Below are positions 13,798 through 21,121 of a stretch of 31,387 bases of DNA, piece by piece. The stretch lies in contig DATDGI010000337.1 of NCBI GenBank assembly GCA_036522155.1, positions 1 through 31,387 on the forward strand. Direction: 5' to 3'. A model generated the notes under the pieces. The model had not been told where the DNA came from. It did not search any database and was given only the letters and a program-made list of their open reading frames with translations. The stretch comes from UBA9676 sp036522155. Its GTDB lineage: Bacteria; Actinomycetota; Actinomycetes; Streptosporangiales; Streptosporangiaceae. The translations under genes were made by a program, and so were the position numbers. How positions within the stretch are numbered: position 1 is the stretch's first letter; each line of letters opens with the position of its first letter.

Positions 13798-14574
13798 TCA
13801 GGCGGCCTTGCTGGCGTGGCCGAGATAGCTGACCCGGAGATCCGGAGTAAGCACGAACTCGGCCTTCCGGCCAAAGTCAGCGTAGGAGAACCGGCCCTTC
13901 TTCAGCTGCCGCATCAGGCGGAACAGGGCGGGCGGGGGCAGGCCCGGCGCCATGCCGGTCAGGCCGTGACAGGACAGCCCGTGCCGGGCAAGCGCGCCGC
14001 GCAGCTCGTCTGGGGTCACGAAGTGGTGCCAGTCGTGCAGGCTGGGCGGCATCCAGGCGGTGACCGCCCAGTCCTGGGACAGCTTGATCATGACCAGCTT
14101 GCTGAGCCGGGTCCGGTTGATGGTGTCGAACAGGTAAAGGCCGCCGGGCTTGAGCACCCGGGCCGTCTCACGGATGACAGCGTCCAGATCACGGACGTGT
14201 TCGAGCACATCGACGCAGTACACGAGGTCGGCGAAGGCATCGGCCAGCGGCAGTTCTTCCCCGCAGCCCACCTGGTAGTCGATGGCCAGGCCCGCGCCAT
14301 CGGCGTGGGCGCGCGCGGTGGCGATCGAGGCCGGTGACGGATCGACACCGACGACCGCCGCCCCGAGCCGGGCCATCTCCTCGGCTAGCAGACCGCCGCC
14401 GCAGCCCACATCGACCGCCGTCAGCCCGGCCGGGTCGATCCCCCGGTCGGCGAAGACGCCGGTGAAATACCTGATCCGCGCCGGGTTCAGCGAGGTCCGG
14501 ATGGCGTGCAGTGGCTGCTGCTCGTCCCACCAGATGTCGCCGGGCTGGTTGTAGATCTCATTGTCGACGGCCAT
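13798..14574 (-). CDS. UbiG-like class I SAM-dependent methyltransferase
   Basis: 258 residues. NEIYNQPGDIWWDE at the N-terminus and LHAIRTSLNPARIRYF closely follow ubiquinone O-methyltransferase UbiG. The SAM motif is VDVGCGGGLLAEE (about 54-66), with GVDPSPASIATAR as motif II and DLVYCVDVLEHVRDLD as the post-motif region. HHFVTPDELRGALARHGL is the C-terminal family word. Actinomycetes use menaquinone, so true UbiG activity is not expected; it probably methylates a catechol-like or quinone-like acceptor. ATG 14574 has AGGAG 6 nt upstream. It starts 9 nt after the marR stop, forming a marR-methyltransferase operon. Confidence 0.88.
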   Translation of the reverse strand: MAVDNEIYNQPGDIWWDEQQPLHAIRTSLNPARIRYFTGVFADRGIDPAGLTAVDVGCGGGLLAEEMARLGAAVVGVDPSPASIATARAHADGAGLAIDYQVGCGEELPLADAFADLVYCVDVLEHVRDLDAVIRETARVLKPGGLYLFDTINRTRLSKLVMIKLSQDWAVTAWMPPSLHDWHHFVTPDELRGALARHGLSCHGLTGMAPGLPPPALFRLMRQLKKGRFSYADFGRKAEFVLTPDLRVSYLGHASKAA

Positions 14575-14583
14575 GACTGGCTC

Positions 14584-15141
14584 CTATCCGCCCTGGCTGG
14601 GCACCTGATCGGGTTTCGGCGGCACGTGCGCCACGCTGAAGAGCCCCTTCGCCTGGCCGAGCAGGCCCAGCAGGTCCTGCCGGTCATGTTCAGGCATGGC
14701 CGCGAGCCATTGCGCCTCCAGCGGATGCAGCCGCCGCAGGATCTCCTCGCAGGCCGCGCGGCCGGTCTTGGTGACCGCCACCAGTACCGACCGCCGGCTC
14801 GTTGGATGCGGGCGCCGCTCTACAAAGTCACGCCGTGCCAGCGCGTCGAGCACCGACGTGACCGTGGTCTTGCCCACGAACGTCCGCTCGGCGATGGCGG
14901 TCGGGGTGAGCGGGGTTCCTGCGCCGGTGACCACGGCGAGCACATTGAAGCCCTTGAGCACCAGCCCGTACTGGGTGAGCAGTTCCTCGACCCGGTTGAT
15001 CACGAGCGTGCCGGCCAGGGTCAGATTCAGCGTCACCTCGGTGGCGGAGGCCTCGCTGTCCGGGAACTCCTGCCCGAACCCCATGGGCACGCGCACCGGC
15101 TCGAACGATGGATCACGCTTCGCCCGCAGTGAGCCACTCAC
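14584..15141 (-). CDS. MarR family transcriptional regulator
   Basis: A 185-residue winged-helix repressor. The recognition region is LTPTAIAERTFVGKTTVTSVLDALARRDFVERRPHPTSRRSVLVAVTKTG, with the typical DxRS-like wing (here TSRRS). It has N- and C-terminal dimerisation helices and a Pro/Gln-rich tail. The start is GTG 15141, with GGAGG 8 nt upstream. It is divergent from the metallo-beta-lactamase-fold gene. Two palindromes at 15160-15189 lie between them, so autoregulation and control of both directions are likely. It heads an operon with the UbiG-like methyltransferase, so a methylated phenolic or quinone compound may be its ligand (inference). Confidence 0.92.
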   Translation of the reverse strand: MSGSLRAKRDPSFEPVRVPMGFGQEFPDSEASATEVTLNLTLAGTLVINRVEELLTQYGLVLKGFNVLAVVTGAGTPLTPTAIAERTFVGKTTVTSVLDALARRDFVERRPHPTSRRSVLVAVTKTGRAACEEILRRLHPLEAQWLAAMPEHDRQDLLGLLGQAKGLFSVAHVPPKPDQVPSQGG

Positions 15142-15159
15142 GGCTGCCGCCTCCGTAAA

Positions 15160-15175
15160 AGTCCAATATTGGACT
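15160..15175. promoter_or_regulatory. MarR operator candidate 1, perfect 16-bp palindrome
   Basis: AGTCCAATATTGGACT is a perfect palindrome 19 bp upstream of the marR GTG. It also includes TTGGAC, a possible -35 box for the divergent gene. Its size fits a MarR dimer site. Confidence 0.75.
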
Positions 15176-15195
15176 GTCCGTATTCGGACTATACT
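15169..15195 (+). promoter_or_regulatory. Promoter for the metallo-beta-lactamase-fold gene
   Basis: TTGGAC (15169-15174) and TATACT (15190-15195) are separated by 15 nt, a little short of the ideal 17. The first palindrome covers the -35 box and the second fills the spacer. Bound repressor would block this promoter. Confidence 0.5.
15176..15189. promoter_or_regulatory. MarR operator candidate 2, GTCCG-N4-CGGAC
   Basis: Inverted arms GTCCG and CGGAC with TATT between them directly follow the first palindrome. The centres are 15 bp apart. The shared half-site GTCC(A/G) suggests two dimers of the same protein. Confidence 0.65.
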
Positions 15196-15320
15196 AGATC
15201 CTCATAACGATGGCCACCCGGGCCGTGGTCCACACCAGGCGTGGCCGCCGGGTTCCCGCCCGCTGGGCCGGTGATCCGGTGCCGAAGTACAGTGCCACTG
15301 CACCGACCCAGGGAGCCGTT

Positions 15321-16355
15321 ATGTGTGCCGACGACAGCCCGCCCGCTGCGTTCCCGCCCGTCCTGCACGAGGCCGGGCCGGCCGAGCCCATCAGCCTGGC
15401 GCCGGTGGACGCCGTCGAGATCGTCTCGGTGATGGACAACGTCACCGACATCTTCATGCCCGATCAGGGCCCGGCCCGGCGCCCGGGCCCGCTCCGCCAG
15501 GCCCGGCCGTGCGCCGTGATGGCAGGCGGCGAAGCGCCCGAGGCGCTGCTGGCCGAGCACGGCTTCTCCATGCTCATCACCGTCCGCCGGGGCGCCAGCA
15601 CGCACCGGCTGCTGTTCGACGCGGGCACCACCCCGGACGGGGCGACCGAGAACATGCGGCGGCTGGGCATCGACCTGGGCTCGATCGAGGCCATCGTGTG
15701 CAGCCACGGCCATTTCGACCACACCACCGGCATCGACGGGCTGATCCGGGCGGTGGGCCGGGTGAACATGCCGATCCTGATCCACCCGCACTTCTGGCGC
15801 CGCCGCCGGGTGATGCTGCCCGGCGTGGAGCCGTGGGAGATCCCGAGCGTCAGCCCGCGGGCGCTGGCCGAGGCCGGGTTCGACGTCCTGGCGGGCAGCC
15901 AGCCGAGCTTCGTTCTTGATGGCTCGGTGCTGGTCACCGGTGAGGTGCCGCGGGTCACCGGCTACGAACCGGGCTTCCCGCCCCAGCAGGCCTGGCTGGA
16001 CGGGCGGTGGCAGCCTGATCCCCTGGTGCTCGATGAGCAGGGGGTCATCATCAGCGTGCGGGACAAGGGACTGGTGGTGCTGACCGGCTGTGGCCACGCC
16101 GGCATCGTCAACATCTGCCGCTACGCCTGCTGGCTCACCGGCGGCCAGCCACTGTACGCCGTGCTGGGCGGCTTCCACCTGAACGGGCCGCTGTTCGAGC
16201 CGCTCATCCCTCGCGTCCTGGCCGACCTGCATGACCTCAGCCCGCAGATGCTGGTGCCGGCGCACTGCACCGGCTGGCGCGCCCAGCACGCGATGTCGCG
16301 CAGCTTCGGCGAGGCCTTCGTGCCCAACACGGTGGGCAGCCGCTTCCTGCTCTGA
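15321..16355 (+). CDS. Metallo-beta-lactamase-fold metallohydrolase
   Basis: 344 residues from ATG 15321, preceded by GGGAG; an in-frame ATG at 15210 has no ribosome-binding site. The dinuclear metal motif is SHGHFDH at 128-134 (HxHxDH), followed by GEVPRVTGYEPGFP, LTGCGHAGIVN and LGGFHLNG, with a final His in LVPAHCTGW. This arrangement matches the archaeal/bacterial MBL branch often annotated as dihydropterin-ribofuranosyl-aminobenzene phosphate synthase-like. The true reaction in actinomycetes is unknown. It is divergent from marR and its promoter overlaps both operator candidates, so it is the probable regulated target. Confidence 0.87.
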   Translation: MCADDSPPAAFPPVLHEAGPAEPISLAPVDAVEIVSVMDNVTDIFMPDQGPARRPGPLRQARPCAVMAGGEAPEALLAEHGFSMLITVRRGASTHRLLFDAGTTPDGATENMRRLGIDLGSIEAIVCSHGHFDHTTGIDGLIRAVGRVNMPILIHPHFWRRRRVMLPGVEPWEIPSVSPRALAEAGFDVLAGSQPSFVLDGSVLVTGEVPRVTGYEPGFPPQQAWLDGRWQPDPLVLDEQGVIISVRDKGLVVLTGCGHAGIVNICRYACWLTGGQPLYAVLGGFHLNGPLFEPLIPRVLADLHDLSPQMLVPAHCTGWRAQHAMSRSFGEAFVPNTVGSRFLL

Positions 16356-16358
16356 CGC

Positions 16359-16398
16359 GCGGCCCCGGTACCCGGCCAGCCCACCGCCGCGGGGCCGC
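16359..16398. terminator. Possible bidirectional hairpin between convergent genes
   Basis: GCGGCCCC (16359-16366) pairs with GGGGCCGC (16391-16398), an 8-bp stem with a 24-nt loop. It fills the gap between convergent stops at 16355 and 16402. The long loop keeps confidence low. Confidence 0.35.
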
Positions 16399-16401
16399 CG
16401 G

Positions 16402-17223
16402 TCAGCAGCGCCAGAAGTCGGTGGGGCCGCGGCCACGGCCGAAACCGGCCGCCTCGGCTATCGCCATCGCCTCCCCGAATTTGTCGGCCACCCGGTTCGC
16501 CACGTGCGCGTCGCTGCCGAACGACACCGCGGCCCCGCCCTCCTGCCGCCACCTGCGCAGCATCGTGACCGAGTAGACCGGGCTGAACGTGTTGATCTCC
16601 AGCACCCGGCCCGCGCCGGCCAACGCCCGAAGCACCGCCCGGTACTCCTCCTCGAAGTCGGACTCCACGAACGGCCCGGCACTGGCAGGCCAATGCCGCC
16701 GCGGATAGTCCATGTGGGCCAGGATCCCGAACACATCGCTGCCCTCGACCACCTTGACCACCTCGGCCAGGTAGCGCCGCATCGCCTCGGCCGGGCCGAG
16801 CAGCCCCAGCAGCCGGGACGAGTTGACCATCTGGCCCTCCCAGGCCAGGGCGTGCAGCGACCCGAGCACCCGGTCGAAGCTGCCGGCCGCCAGCACGGCC
16901 CGGACACTGCCCGCGAACAGGTGCGGCTCCCCAACCTCCACCCCAGTCAGGATGCGCAACGACGGGAACCGGTGGCGGCACTCCTCGATGCTCGCGAAGT
17001 ACCCGGCGACGTCCAGCGGCCGCATCGCGTCCCACCAGCCGGGCTTGATCCCGGTGCCGGCGATCGCGTCGCCCTCGCCGTAGTCGGCGAAGTCCAGGTG
17101 CTCGGTGAAGGCGATCGCCGGCAGGCCCAGTTCGGCCGCCCGCTGGCACTCGGCCACCATCGAGGTCCGCCCGAACGTGTCATAGGACCACTCGGAGTGG
17201 ACATGGTTGTCGGCCGGCAGCAC
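16402..17223 (-). CDS. PHP-domain phosphoesterase (histidinol-phosphatase HisJ-like)
   Basis: 273 residues from GTG 17223. The PHP metal ligands appear in order: HVH (7-9), EH (41-42), Glu96 of GVEVGEP, His124 of GSLHA, His170 of LAHMDY, and the terminal SDAH (237-240). This is the HisJ-like pattern. Histidinol phosphatase activity is possible, but many PHP proteins are other phosphoesterases, and no his gene is adjacent. GATACT lies 6 nt before the GTG, with no Shine-Dalgarno sequence, suggesting a leaderless message. An extension to 17262 would place extra residues before the conserved start of the barrel. Confidence 0.85.
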   Translation of the reverse strand: MLPADNHVHSEWSYDTFGRTSMVAECQRAAELGLPAIAFTEHLDFADYGEGDAIAGTGIKPGWWDAMRPLDVAGYFASIEECRHRFPSLRILTGVEVGEPHLFAGSVRAVLAAGSFDRVLGSLHALAWEGQMVNSSRLLGLLGPAEAMRRYLAEVVKVVEGSDVFGILAHMDYPRRHWPASAGPFVESDFEEEYRAVLRALAGAGRVLEINTFSPVYSVTMLRRWRQEGGAAVSFGSDAHVANRVADKFGEAMAIAEAAGFGRGRGPTDFWRC

Positions 17224-17235
17224 GCGGCGAGTATC
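17224..17235 (-). promoter_or_regulatory. -10 box for leaderless PHP gene mRNA
   Basis: GATACT on the minus strand (17235-17230) is 6 nt before GTG 17223. There is no Shine-Dalgarno sequence and no clear -35 box. Confidence 0.4.
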
Positions 17236-17321
17236 GCAGCCTGCTTCTCCGCCAGGCCCCACCGCCTGCCGCTAACCGGCCAGCAAGCTCGCGACTGAGT
17301 GCGCCCGGCCGGGCATGATTG

Positions 17322-17588
17322 TCAGGGGCGGTAGATGTCGGCACGATGATCGATCCGGAGAACGACGACGCGCTGCTTCTCCTCGTCGATCTCATAGAGC
17401 ACCCGGTAAGAACCACGCCGGGCAGACCAGATCCCGGCCAGTTCGCGGCGCAACGGTTTTCCCACCCGGCGCGGTCCGGCCAGCAGGTCTCCCGTGAGAA
17501 GCTCCGCGATCGCGGCAGCGACCCGCTCTGGCAACCGGTCCAGGGCACGCTGCGCGGGGGGCGTTACCAGCAGGCCATAGTCAGGCAC
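17322..17588 (-). CDS. RelE/ParE-type toxin
   Basis: An 88-residue RelE-superfamily mRNA interferase. The order is typical: VTPPAQRALDRLP, then a helix, GKPLRRELAGIWSARRGSYRVLYEID, and a final RVVVLRIDHRADIYRP with the Arg and His/Tyr positions used in ribosome-dependent mRNA cleavage. Its ATG at 17588 overlaps the end of the antitoxin gene by 8 nt, the usual TA arrangement, with the antitoxin first. It seems intact. Confidence 0.92.
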   Translation of the reverse strand: MPDYGLLVTPPAQRALDRLPERVAAAIAELLTGDLLAGPRRVGKPLRRELAGIWSARRGSYRVLYEIDEEKQRVVVLRIDHRADIYRP

Positions 17589-17859
17589 CGCGGCCCAGGT
17601 AGCGGCGCCGAACCTCGGCGAGGTCCAAGCCCTCCCCCCGCGCGGCCGCCTCCCTCGCCTCCGCTATTTCGCGGACAGCATCGGCGTCGGACAAGATGTC
17701 CAGCGTGTCCTCCAGGGCATCGAGGTCGTCCGCAGCGATCACGACAGCCTCGCGGTGCCCGTGGCGAGTGATGTTGACGCGTTCATGCGAGGCGGTCACA
17801 CGGTCAATTACCTCAGACAGGTGCGCCTTGACCTTGGCCAGCGGCATCGTCTCACTCAT
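17581..17859 (-). CDS. Phd/YefM-type antitoxin
   Basis: A 92-residue antitoxin. The N-terminal DNA-binding part MPLAKVKAHLSEVIDRVTASHERVNITRHGHREAVVIAADD is the Phd/YefM fold. The acidic, Ala-rich C-terminus that neutralises the toxin ends in DLAEVRRRYLGRGA. The start is ATG 17859; ATG 17847 (MPLAK) is the alternative. CATACT lies 7 nt before ATG 17859, so it is probably leaderless. The palindrome at 17866-17879 overlaps this -10 box, as expected for conditional autoregulation by the TA complex. Confidence 0.9.
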   Translation of the reverse strand: MSETMPLAKVKAHLSEVIDRVTASHERVNITRHGHREAVVIAADDLDALEDTLDILSDADAVREIAEAREAAARGEGLDLAEVRRRYLGRGA

Positions 17860-17879
17860 GACTACAAGTATGACTACTT
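17860..17879 (-). promoter_or_regulatory. TA promoter and overlapping operator
   Basis: On the minus strand CATACT (17872-17867) is 7 nt before the antitoxin ATG. AAGTA-TGAC-TACTT (17866-17879) is an inverted repeat that overlaps it. This fits autorepression by the antitoxin or the TA complex. Confidence 0.5.
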
Positions 17880-17931
17880 CTGTGCTCGCCGGTCAACTCA
17901 GGAGCGCCGGTTCGCGCAATGGTGCGGTCGG

Positions 17932-18007
17932 TGGGGCCGGTGGGACTCGAACCCACACTGTCAGGTACCTAAAACCTGCGCCTCCTGCCGGATTGGGCTA
18001 CGGCCCC
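17932..18007 (-). tRNA. tRNA with UAG anticodon (Leu, CUA codon) but a short variable arm
   Basis: The complement folds as a full cloverleaf of 76 nt. The 7-bp acceptor GGGGCCG/CGGCCCC is perfect, with discriminator A. The D-arm is GCC/GGC with a long loop carrying GG. The anticodon stem CAGGT/ACCTG is perfect, with loop TTTAGGT, giving anticodon TAG with T33 and G37. The variable region is 5 nt. The T-arm GTGGG-TTCGAGT-CCCAC is perfect. CCA is not encoded. UAG reads CUA (Leu), but standard bacterial tRNA-Leu has a long variable arm, so the structural class and the anticodon disagree. It begins 15 nt after the bcp stop, on the same strand, and may be processed from that transcript. Confidence 0.85.
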
Positions 18008-18022
18008 TGGAGACTGCGCCGG

Positions 18023-18493
18023 TCAGATGCCTAGATCCTGCCGCAGCCGGGCGACGTGGCCGGTGGCCTTCACGTTGTAGTAGGCCCGCTCGATGACACC
18101 GTCCGCGCCGATCACGAAGGTGGACCTGATCACGCCCACCGTCCGCTTGCCGTAGAGCATCTTCTCGCCGTACGCGCCGTAGGCCTCCTCCACCTCGTGG
18201 CCCGGGTCGGACAGCAGCGGGAACGTCAGATGGTCGCGCTCGCGGAACTTGGCCAGCCGGTCCGGCGCGTCCGGCGAAATCCCGAGCACGCTCACCCCGG
18301 CCGCGGCCAGCGAGTTCAGGTTGTCACGGAAGTCGCAGGCCTGCGTGGTGCAGCCGGGGGTCATCGCCGCCGGGTAGAAGTAGACGATCACCCGCTGCCC
18401 GCGCCGCGACGACAGGCTCACCGGCTTGCCGTCGGCGTCCGGCAGGGTAAAGTCCGGTGCCTTGTCACCCGGCGCCAGCTTGTGCTCGCTCAC
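18023..18493 (-). CDS. bcp: Thioredoxin-dependent thiol peroxidase (bacterioferritin comigratory protein)
   Basis: A 156-residue peroxiredoxin of the BCP/PrxQ class that reduces hydroperoxides with thioredoxin. The peroxidatic Cys is C48 in YPAAMTPGCTTQACDF, and C53 is the resolving Cys, the CX4C arrangement of the atypical 2-Cys type. APGDKAPDFTLPDADG and the final YYNVKATGHVARL are standard. GTG 18493 has GGAGGG 7 nt upstream; GTG 18499 is too close to that site. A tRNA gene follows 15 nt after the stop. Confidence 0.95.
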   Translation of the reverse strand: MSEHKLAPGDKAPDFTLPDADGKPVSLSSRRGQRVIVYFYPAAMTPGCTTQACDFRDNLNSLAAAGVSVLGISPDAPDRLAKFRERDHLTFPLLSDPGHEVEEAYGAYGEKMLYGKRTVGVIRSTFVIGADGVIERAYYNVKATGHVARLRQDLGI

Positions 18494-18575
18494 GTGCACT
18501 CCCTCCGGCTGGGACGCTTCAGCCTAGGCGACTACCGTACCGGCCCCGCCCGCCAGGCCTGACGGCCGATCCGGG

Positions 18576-19199
18576 CTAGCGGCCGAGCAGCGCGGCGATG
18601 ACCGGGGCGAGCGCCCGCAGCGCCCTGCCGCGGTGACTGATCTTGTCTTTTTCGGCGGGACTCAGCTCGGCGGTGGTCTGCTGGTGACCGTCCGGCACGA
18701 AGATCGGGTCGTAGCCGAAGCCGTTGCTGCCGCGCGGGGCGTCGGTCAGCCGGCCGTGCACGGCGCCCTCGGTCACGTGCTCGCCCCCCGATGGCAGCAC
18801 CAGCGCCGCCGCGCAGACGAAGTGTGCCTGCCGCCGGTCGGCGGGCACGTCGGCCAGCTGGCCGAGCAGCAGTTGCAGGTTCGCCTGGTCGTCCCCGTGC
18901 CGCCCGGACCAGCGGGCCGACAGTACGCCGGGCATCCCGTTCAGCGCATCCACGCACAGGCCGGAGTCGTCGGCGACCGCGGGCAGCCCGGTGAAGGCGG
19001 CCACCGCCCGCGCCTTGAACAGGGCATTCTCAATGAACGTGCGGCCGGTCTCGGCCACCTCGGGCATGTCGGGCACGTCTTCGAGGTCGTCAACGGTGAC
19101 GCCCACCTCGGCGGCGTCCAGGATCCGCCGCAACTCGGCCAGCTTGCCGGGATTCCTGGTCGCCAGGATGATCCTGGTCTCGCCCGCCCCGCCGGTCAT
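18576..19199 (-). CDS. rdgB: RdgB/HAM1 non-canonical purine NTP pyrophosphatase
   Basis: A 207-residue house-cleaning enzyme that hydrolyses dITP, ITP and XTP to monophosphates. Signature words are ILATRNPGKLAELRRIL, PAVADDSGLCVDALNG, GFGYDPIFVPDG and SPAEKDKISHRGRALR. ATG 19199 overlaps the rph stop by 4 nt (ATGA), so it is translationally coupled to RNase PH. The rph-rdgB pair is common in actinobacteria and other phyla. Nothing odd. Confidence 0.96.
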   Translation of the reverse strand: MTGGAGETRIILATRNPGKLAELRRILDAAEVGVTVDDLEDVPDMPEVAETGRTFIENALFKARAVAAFTGLPAVADDSGLCVDALNGMPGVLSARWSGRHGDDQANLQLLLGQLADVPADRRQAHFVCAAALVLPSGGEHVTEGAVHGRLTDAPRGSNGFGYDPIFVPDGHQQTTAELSPAEKDKISHRGRALRALAPVIAALLGR

Positions 19200-19915
19200 C
19201 GGCCAAGCGCCTCCCGCTGGAGCCTGGTCAGCTCCGCACAGCCGGTCACGCCCAGGTCCAGCAACCGCTCGAGAAGCTCCCGGCCAAACGGCTCGCGCTC
19301 GGCTGTCCCCTGGATCTCCACGAAGCCGCCGTCCCCGGTGCACACCACGTTCATGTCCGTCTGCGCGGCCGCGTCCTCGGCGTAACACAGGTCGAGGCGC
19401 GGCTCGCCGTCCACGATCCCGACGCTGACCGCGGCCACCGAGGTCAGCAGCGGGTCGCCCTTGCACCGGTGGCGGCCCTGCAGCCAGGCCACCGCGTCGG
19501 CCAGCGCGACATAGCCGCCGGTGATCGCGGCGGTGCGGGTGCCGCCGTCGGCCTGGAGGACGTCGCAGTCGATGATGATCGTGTTCTCACCCAGGGCCTT
19601 GGCATCCACACAGGCGCGCAGCGACCGGCCGACCAGCCGCGAGATCTCCTGGGTGCGGCCACCCAGCCGGCCCTTGACCGACTCCCGCTCGCCGCGGGTG
19701 TCGGTGGCGCGCGGCAGCATCGCATACTCGGCGGTGACCCAGCCCAGCCCGCTGCCGCGCCGCCATCTGGGCACCTCCTCGGTGGCACTGGCGGCGCACA
19801 GCACCCGGGTGGCGCCGAACTCGACCAGCACCGATCCCTCGGCGTGCGCCAGCCAGCCGCGGGTCATCCTTATCTCGCGCAGCTGGTCGGCGCTGCGGCC
19901 ATCGGGTCGTGGCAT
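19196..19915 (-). CDS. rph: Ribonuclease PH
   Basis: A 239-residue 3'-to-5' phosphorolytic exoribonuclease that trims tRNA 3' ends. It begins MPRPDGRSADQLREI, followed by GSVLVEFGATRVLCAAS, GWVTAEYAMLPRATDTRGERE, RLVGRSLRACVD, IIIDCDVLQADGGTRTAAITG and MNVVCTGDGGFVEIQGTAE, all standard. ATG 19915 is chosen over 19948 because the family starts here and TAGGCT lies 7 nt upstream (leaderless). The 4-nt overlap with rdgB couples translation. Confidence 0.96.
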   Translation of the reverse strand: MPRPDGRSADQLREIRMTRGWLAHAEGSVLVEFGATRVLCAASATEEVPRWRRGSGLGWVTAEYAMLPRATDTRGERESVKGRLGGRTQEISRLVGRSLRACVDAKALGENTIIIDCDVLQADGGTRTAAITGGYVALADAVAWLQGRHRCKGDPLLTSVAAVSVGIVDGEPRLDLCYAEDAAAQTDMNVVCTGDGGFVEIQGTAEREPFGRELLERLLDLGVTGCAELTRLQREALGR

Positions 19916-19928
19916 GGCGGAAAGCCTA
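19916..19928 (-). promoter_or_regulatory. -10 box for leaderless rph-rdgB mRNA
   Basis: TAGGCT on the minus strand (19928-19923), then 7 nt, then ATG 19915. No Shine-Dalgarno sequence. It is the same hexamer and spacing as for the pterin dehydratase gene at 3463. Confidence 0.55.
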
Positions 19929-19984
19929 AGGCATGCGCGGCCACCCACTTCCGCCCGAGCGGCGGCCCGGGAGCGCGGGCCGTG

Positions 19985-20923
19985 CTAGCAGCCCGCCCGG
20001 TCCGGCGCCCCGGCGCTGATCCAGTCGTAGACCCGGGAGATGCCCTCGGCCAGCGGGACCGCCACCTGCCAGCCCAGCTCGCTGGCGGCCCGGTCCACCG
20101 CGACGGCACTGCGCGCCAGCTCGCCGCGCCGCGCCGAAGCGAAGGCCGGCGACACCTCATGACCGGCCACGCCGGCGATGATGCGCACCAGATCCAGCAC
20201 GCTGACTTCCACCGCGGTGCCGATGTTCCAGGTGCCGGGCCGGCCCCGGTCCGCGGCGGCCAGGAACGCGGCCACCACGTCCCCCACGTACACGTAGTCG
20301 CGGGTCTGCGTGCCGTCACCGTAGATGACCGGCTGCGACCCGGCCAGCGCACTGGCGCAGAAGATGGTGATGACCCCCGCCTCACCGGCCGGATCCTGCC
20401 GCGGTCCGTAGACATTTGCCAGCCGCAGCACCGAATGCGACGTGGCGTGCAGCCGGTTATAGAGGCCGAGATAACATTCCGCGCAATATTTGGCAATTCC
20501 GTACGGCGACTCCGGCAATGGCAGCACATCCTCGCGCGAGGGAATCGGCGCGTCCCGCCCGTACAATGCGCCGCCAGAAGACGCGAACAGCACCCGCGCG
20601 CCCACCTCCCGGGCCGCCTCAAGCACGTTCACCGTGCCCACCACGTTCGCCTGGGCGTCACCGGCCGGGGCGAGCACCGATGCCCGCACGTCGATCTGCG
20701 CGGCCAGATGGCAGATCAGTTCCGCGCCAGAACCGGCGACCACGGCGGCCAGCCCGGCCGCATCGGTGATGCTCACTTTGTGCAGGACAACCCGGGGATC
20801 AAGCCGGGCCACCCGCCCGGCCGACAAGTCGTCGATGACGACCACCTCGTCGCCCCGGGCCAGCAGCGCATCCGCCACATGCGAGCCGATAAAGCCAGCG
20901 CCGCCCGTAACCAGAACCCGCAT
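19985..20923 (-). CDS. NAD-dependent sugar-nucleotide epimerase (GalE-like)
   Basis: A 312-residue extended short-chain dehydrogenase. The NAD loop is GGAGFIGSH (7-15), with VVIDDLSAG after it. The catalytic Ser region is FASSGGALYG (about 113-122) and the YxxxK pair is Y141/K145 in SPYGIAKYCAE. LRLANVYGPRQDP and GDGTQTRDYVYVGDVV are typical of UDP-glucose 4-epimerase-like enzymes. The exact sugar is unknown. ATG 20923 follows CGGAG, and the upstream open frame lacks the fold. It probably supplies a nucleotide sugar to the glycosyltransferase region nearby. It is divergent from the lipoprotein gene. Confidence 0.9.
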   Translation of the reverse strand: MRVLVTGGAGFIGSHVADALLARGDEVVVIDDLSAGRVARLDPRVVLHKVSITDAAGLAAVVAGSGAELICHLAAQIDVRASVLAPAGDAQANVVGTVNVLEAAREVGARVLFASSGGALYGRDAPIPSREDVLPLPESPYGIAKYCAECYLGLYNRLHATSHSVLRLANVYGPRQDPAGEAGVITIFCASALAGSQPVIYGDGTQTRDYVYVGDVVAAFLAAADRGRPGTWNIGTAVEVSVLDLVRIIAGVAGHEVSPAFASARRGELARSAVAVDRAASELGWQVAVPLAEGISRVYDWISAGAPDRAGC

Positions 20924-21060
20924 GGTCTCCGATCCTAGACCTGCGCCACGCGCGTCCGGCGCGCGCCTCATGGCGGCCGCCGGTGGCCGGGGAAGGGACC
21001 ACCGCGGTGCCCTGCTAACCGCCGCAATCACCCTCCTGACCGTATTGTTCGGGCCAGGAT

Positions 21061-21121
21061 CAGCTAAAAGCTGCACGATGCGCGCCGGGTTAGCCGGACA
21101 CGCCGGCCGGCCCCGGCTAAC
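21061..21121. promoter_or_regulatory. Two inverted repeats before the lipoprotein gene
   Basis: A short palindrome CAGCT-AAA-AGCTG is at 21061-21073. A larger repeat pairs GTTAGCCGG (21089-21097) with CCGGCTAAC (21113-21121), perfect 9-bp arms 15 nt apart. The right arm overlaps the -10 box TAACAT of the leaderless lipoprotein gene. It could be an operator. Confidence 0.55.

Noticed and set aside
17932..18007. Amber-suppressor tRNA
   Set aside because: The anticodon is UAG, which pairs with CUA. Reading a UAG stop would need anticodon CUA.
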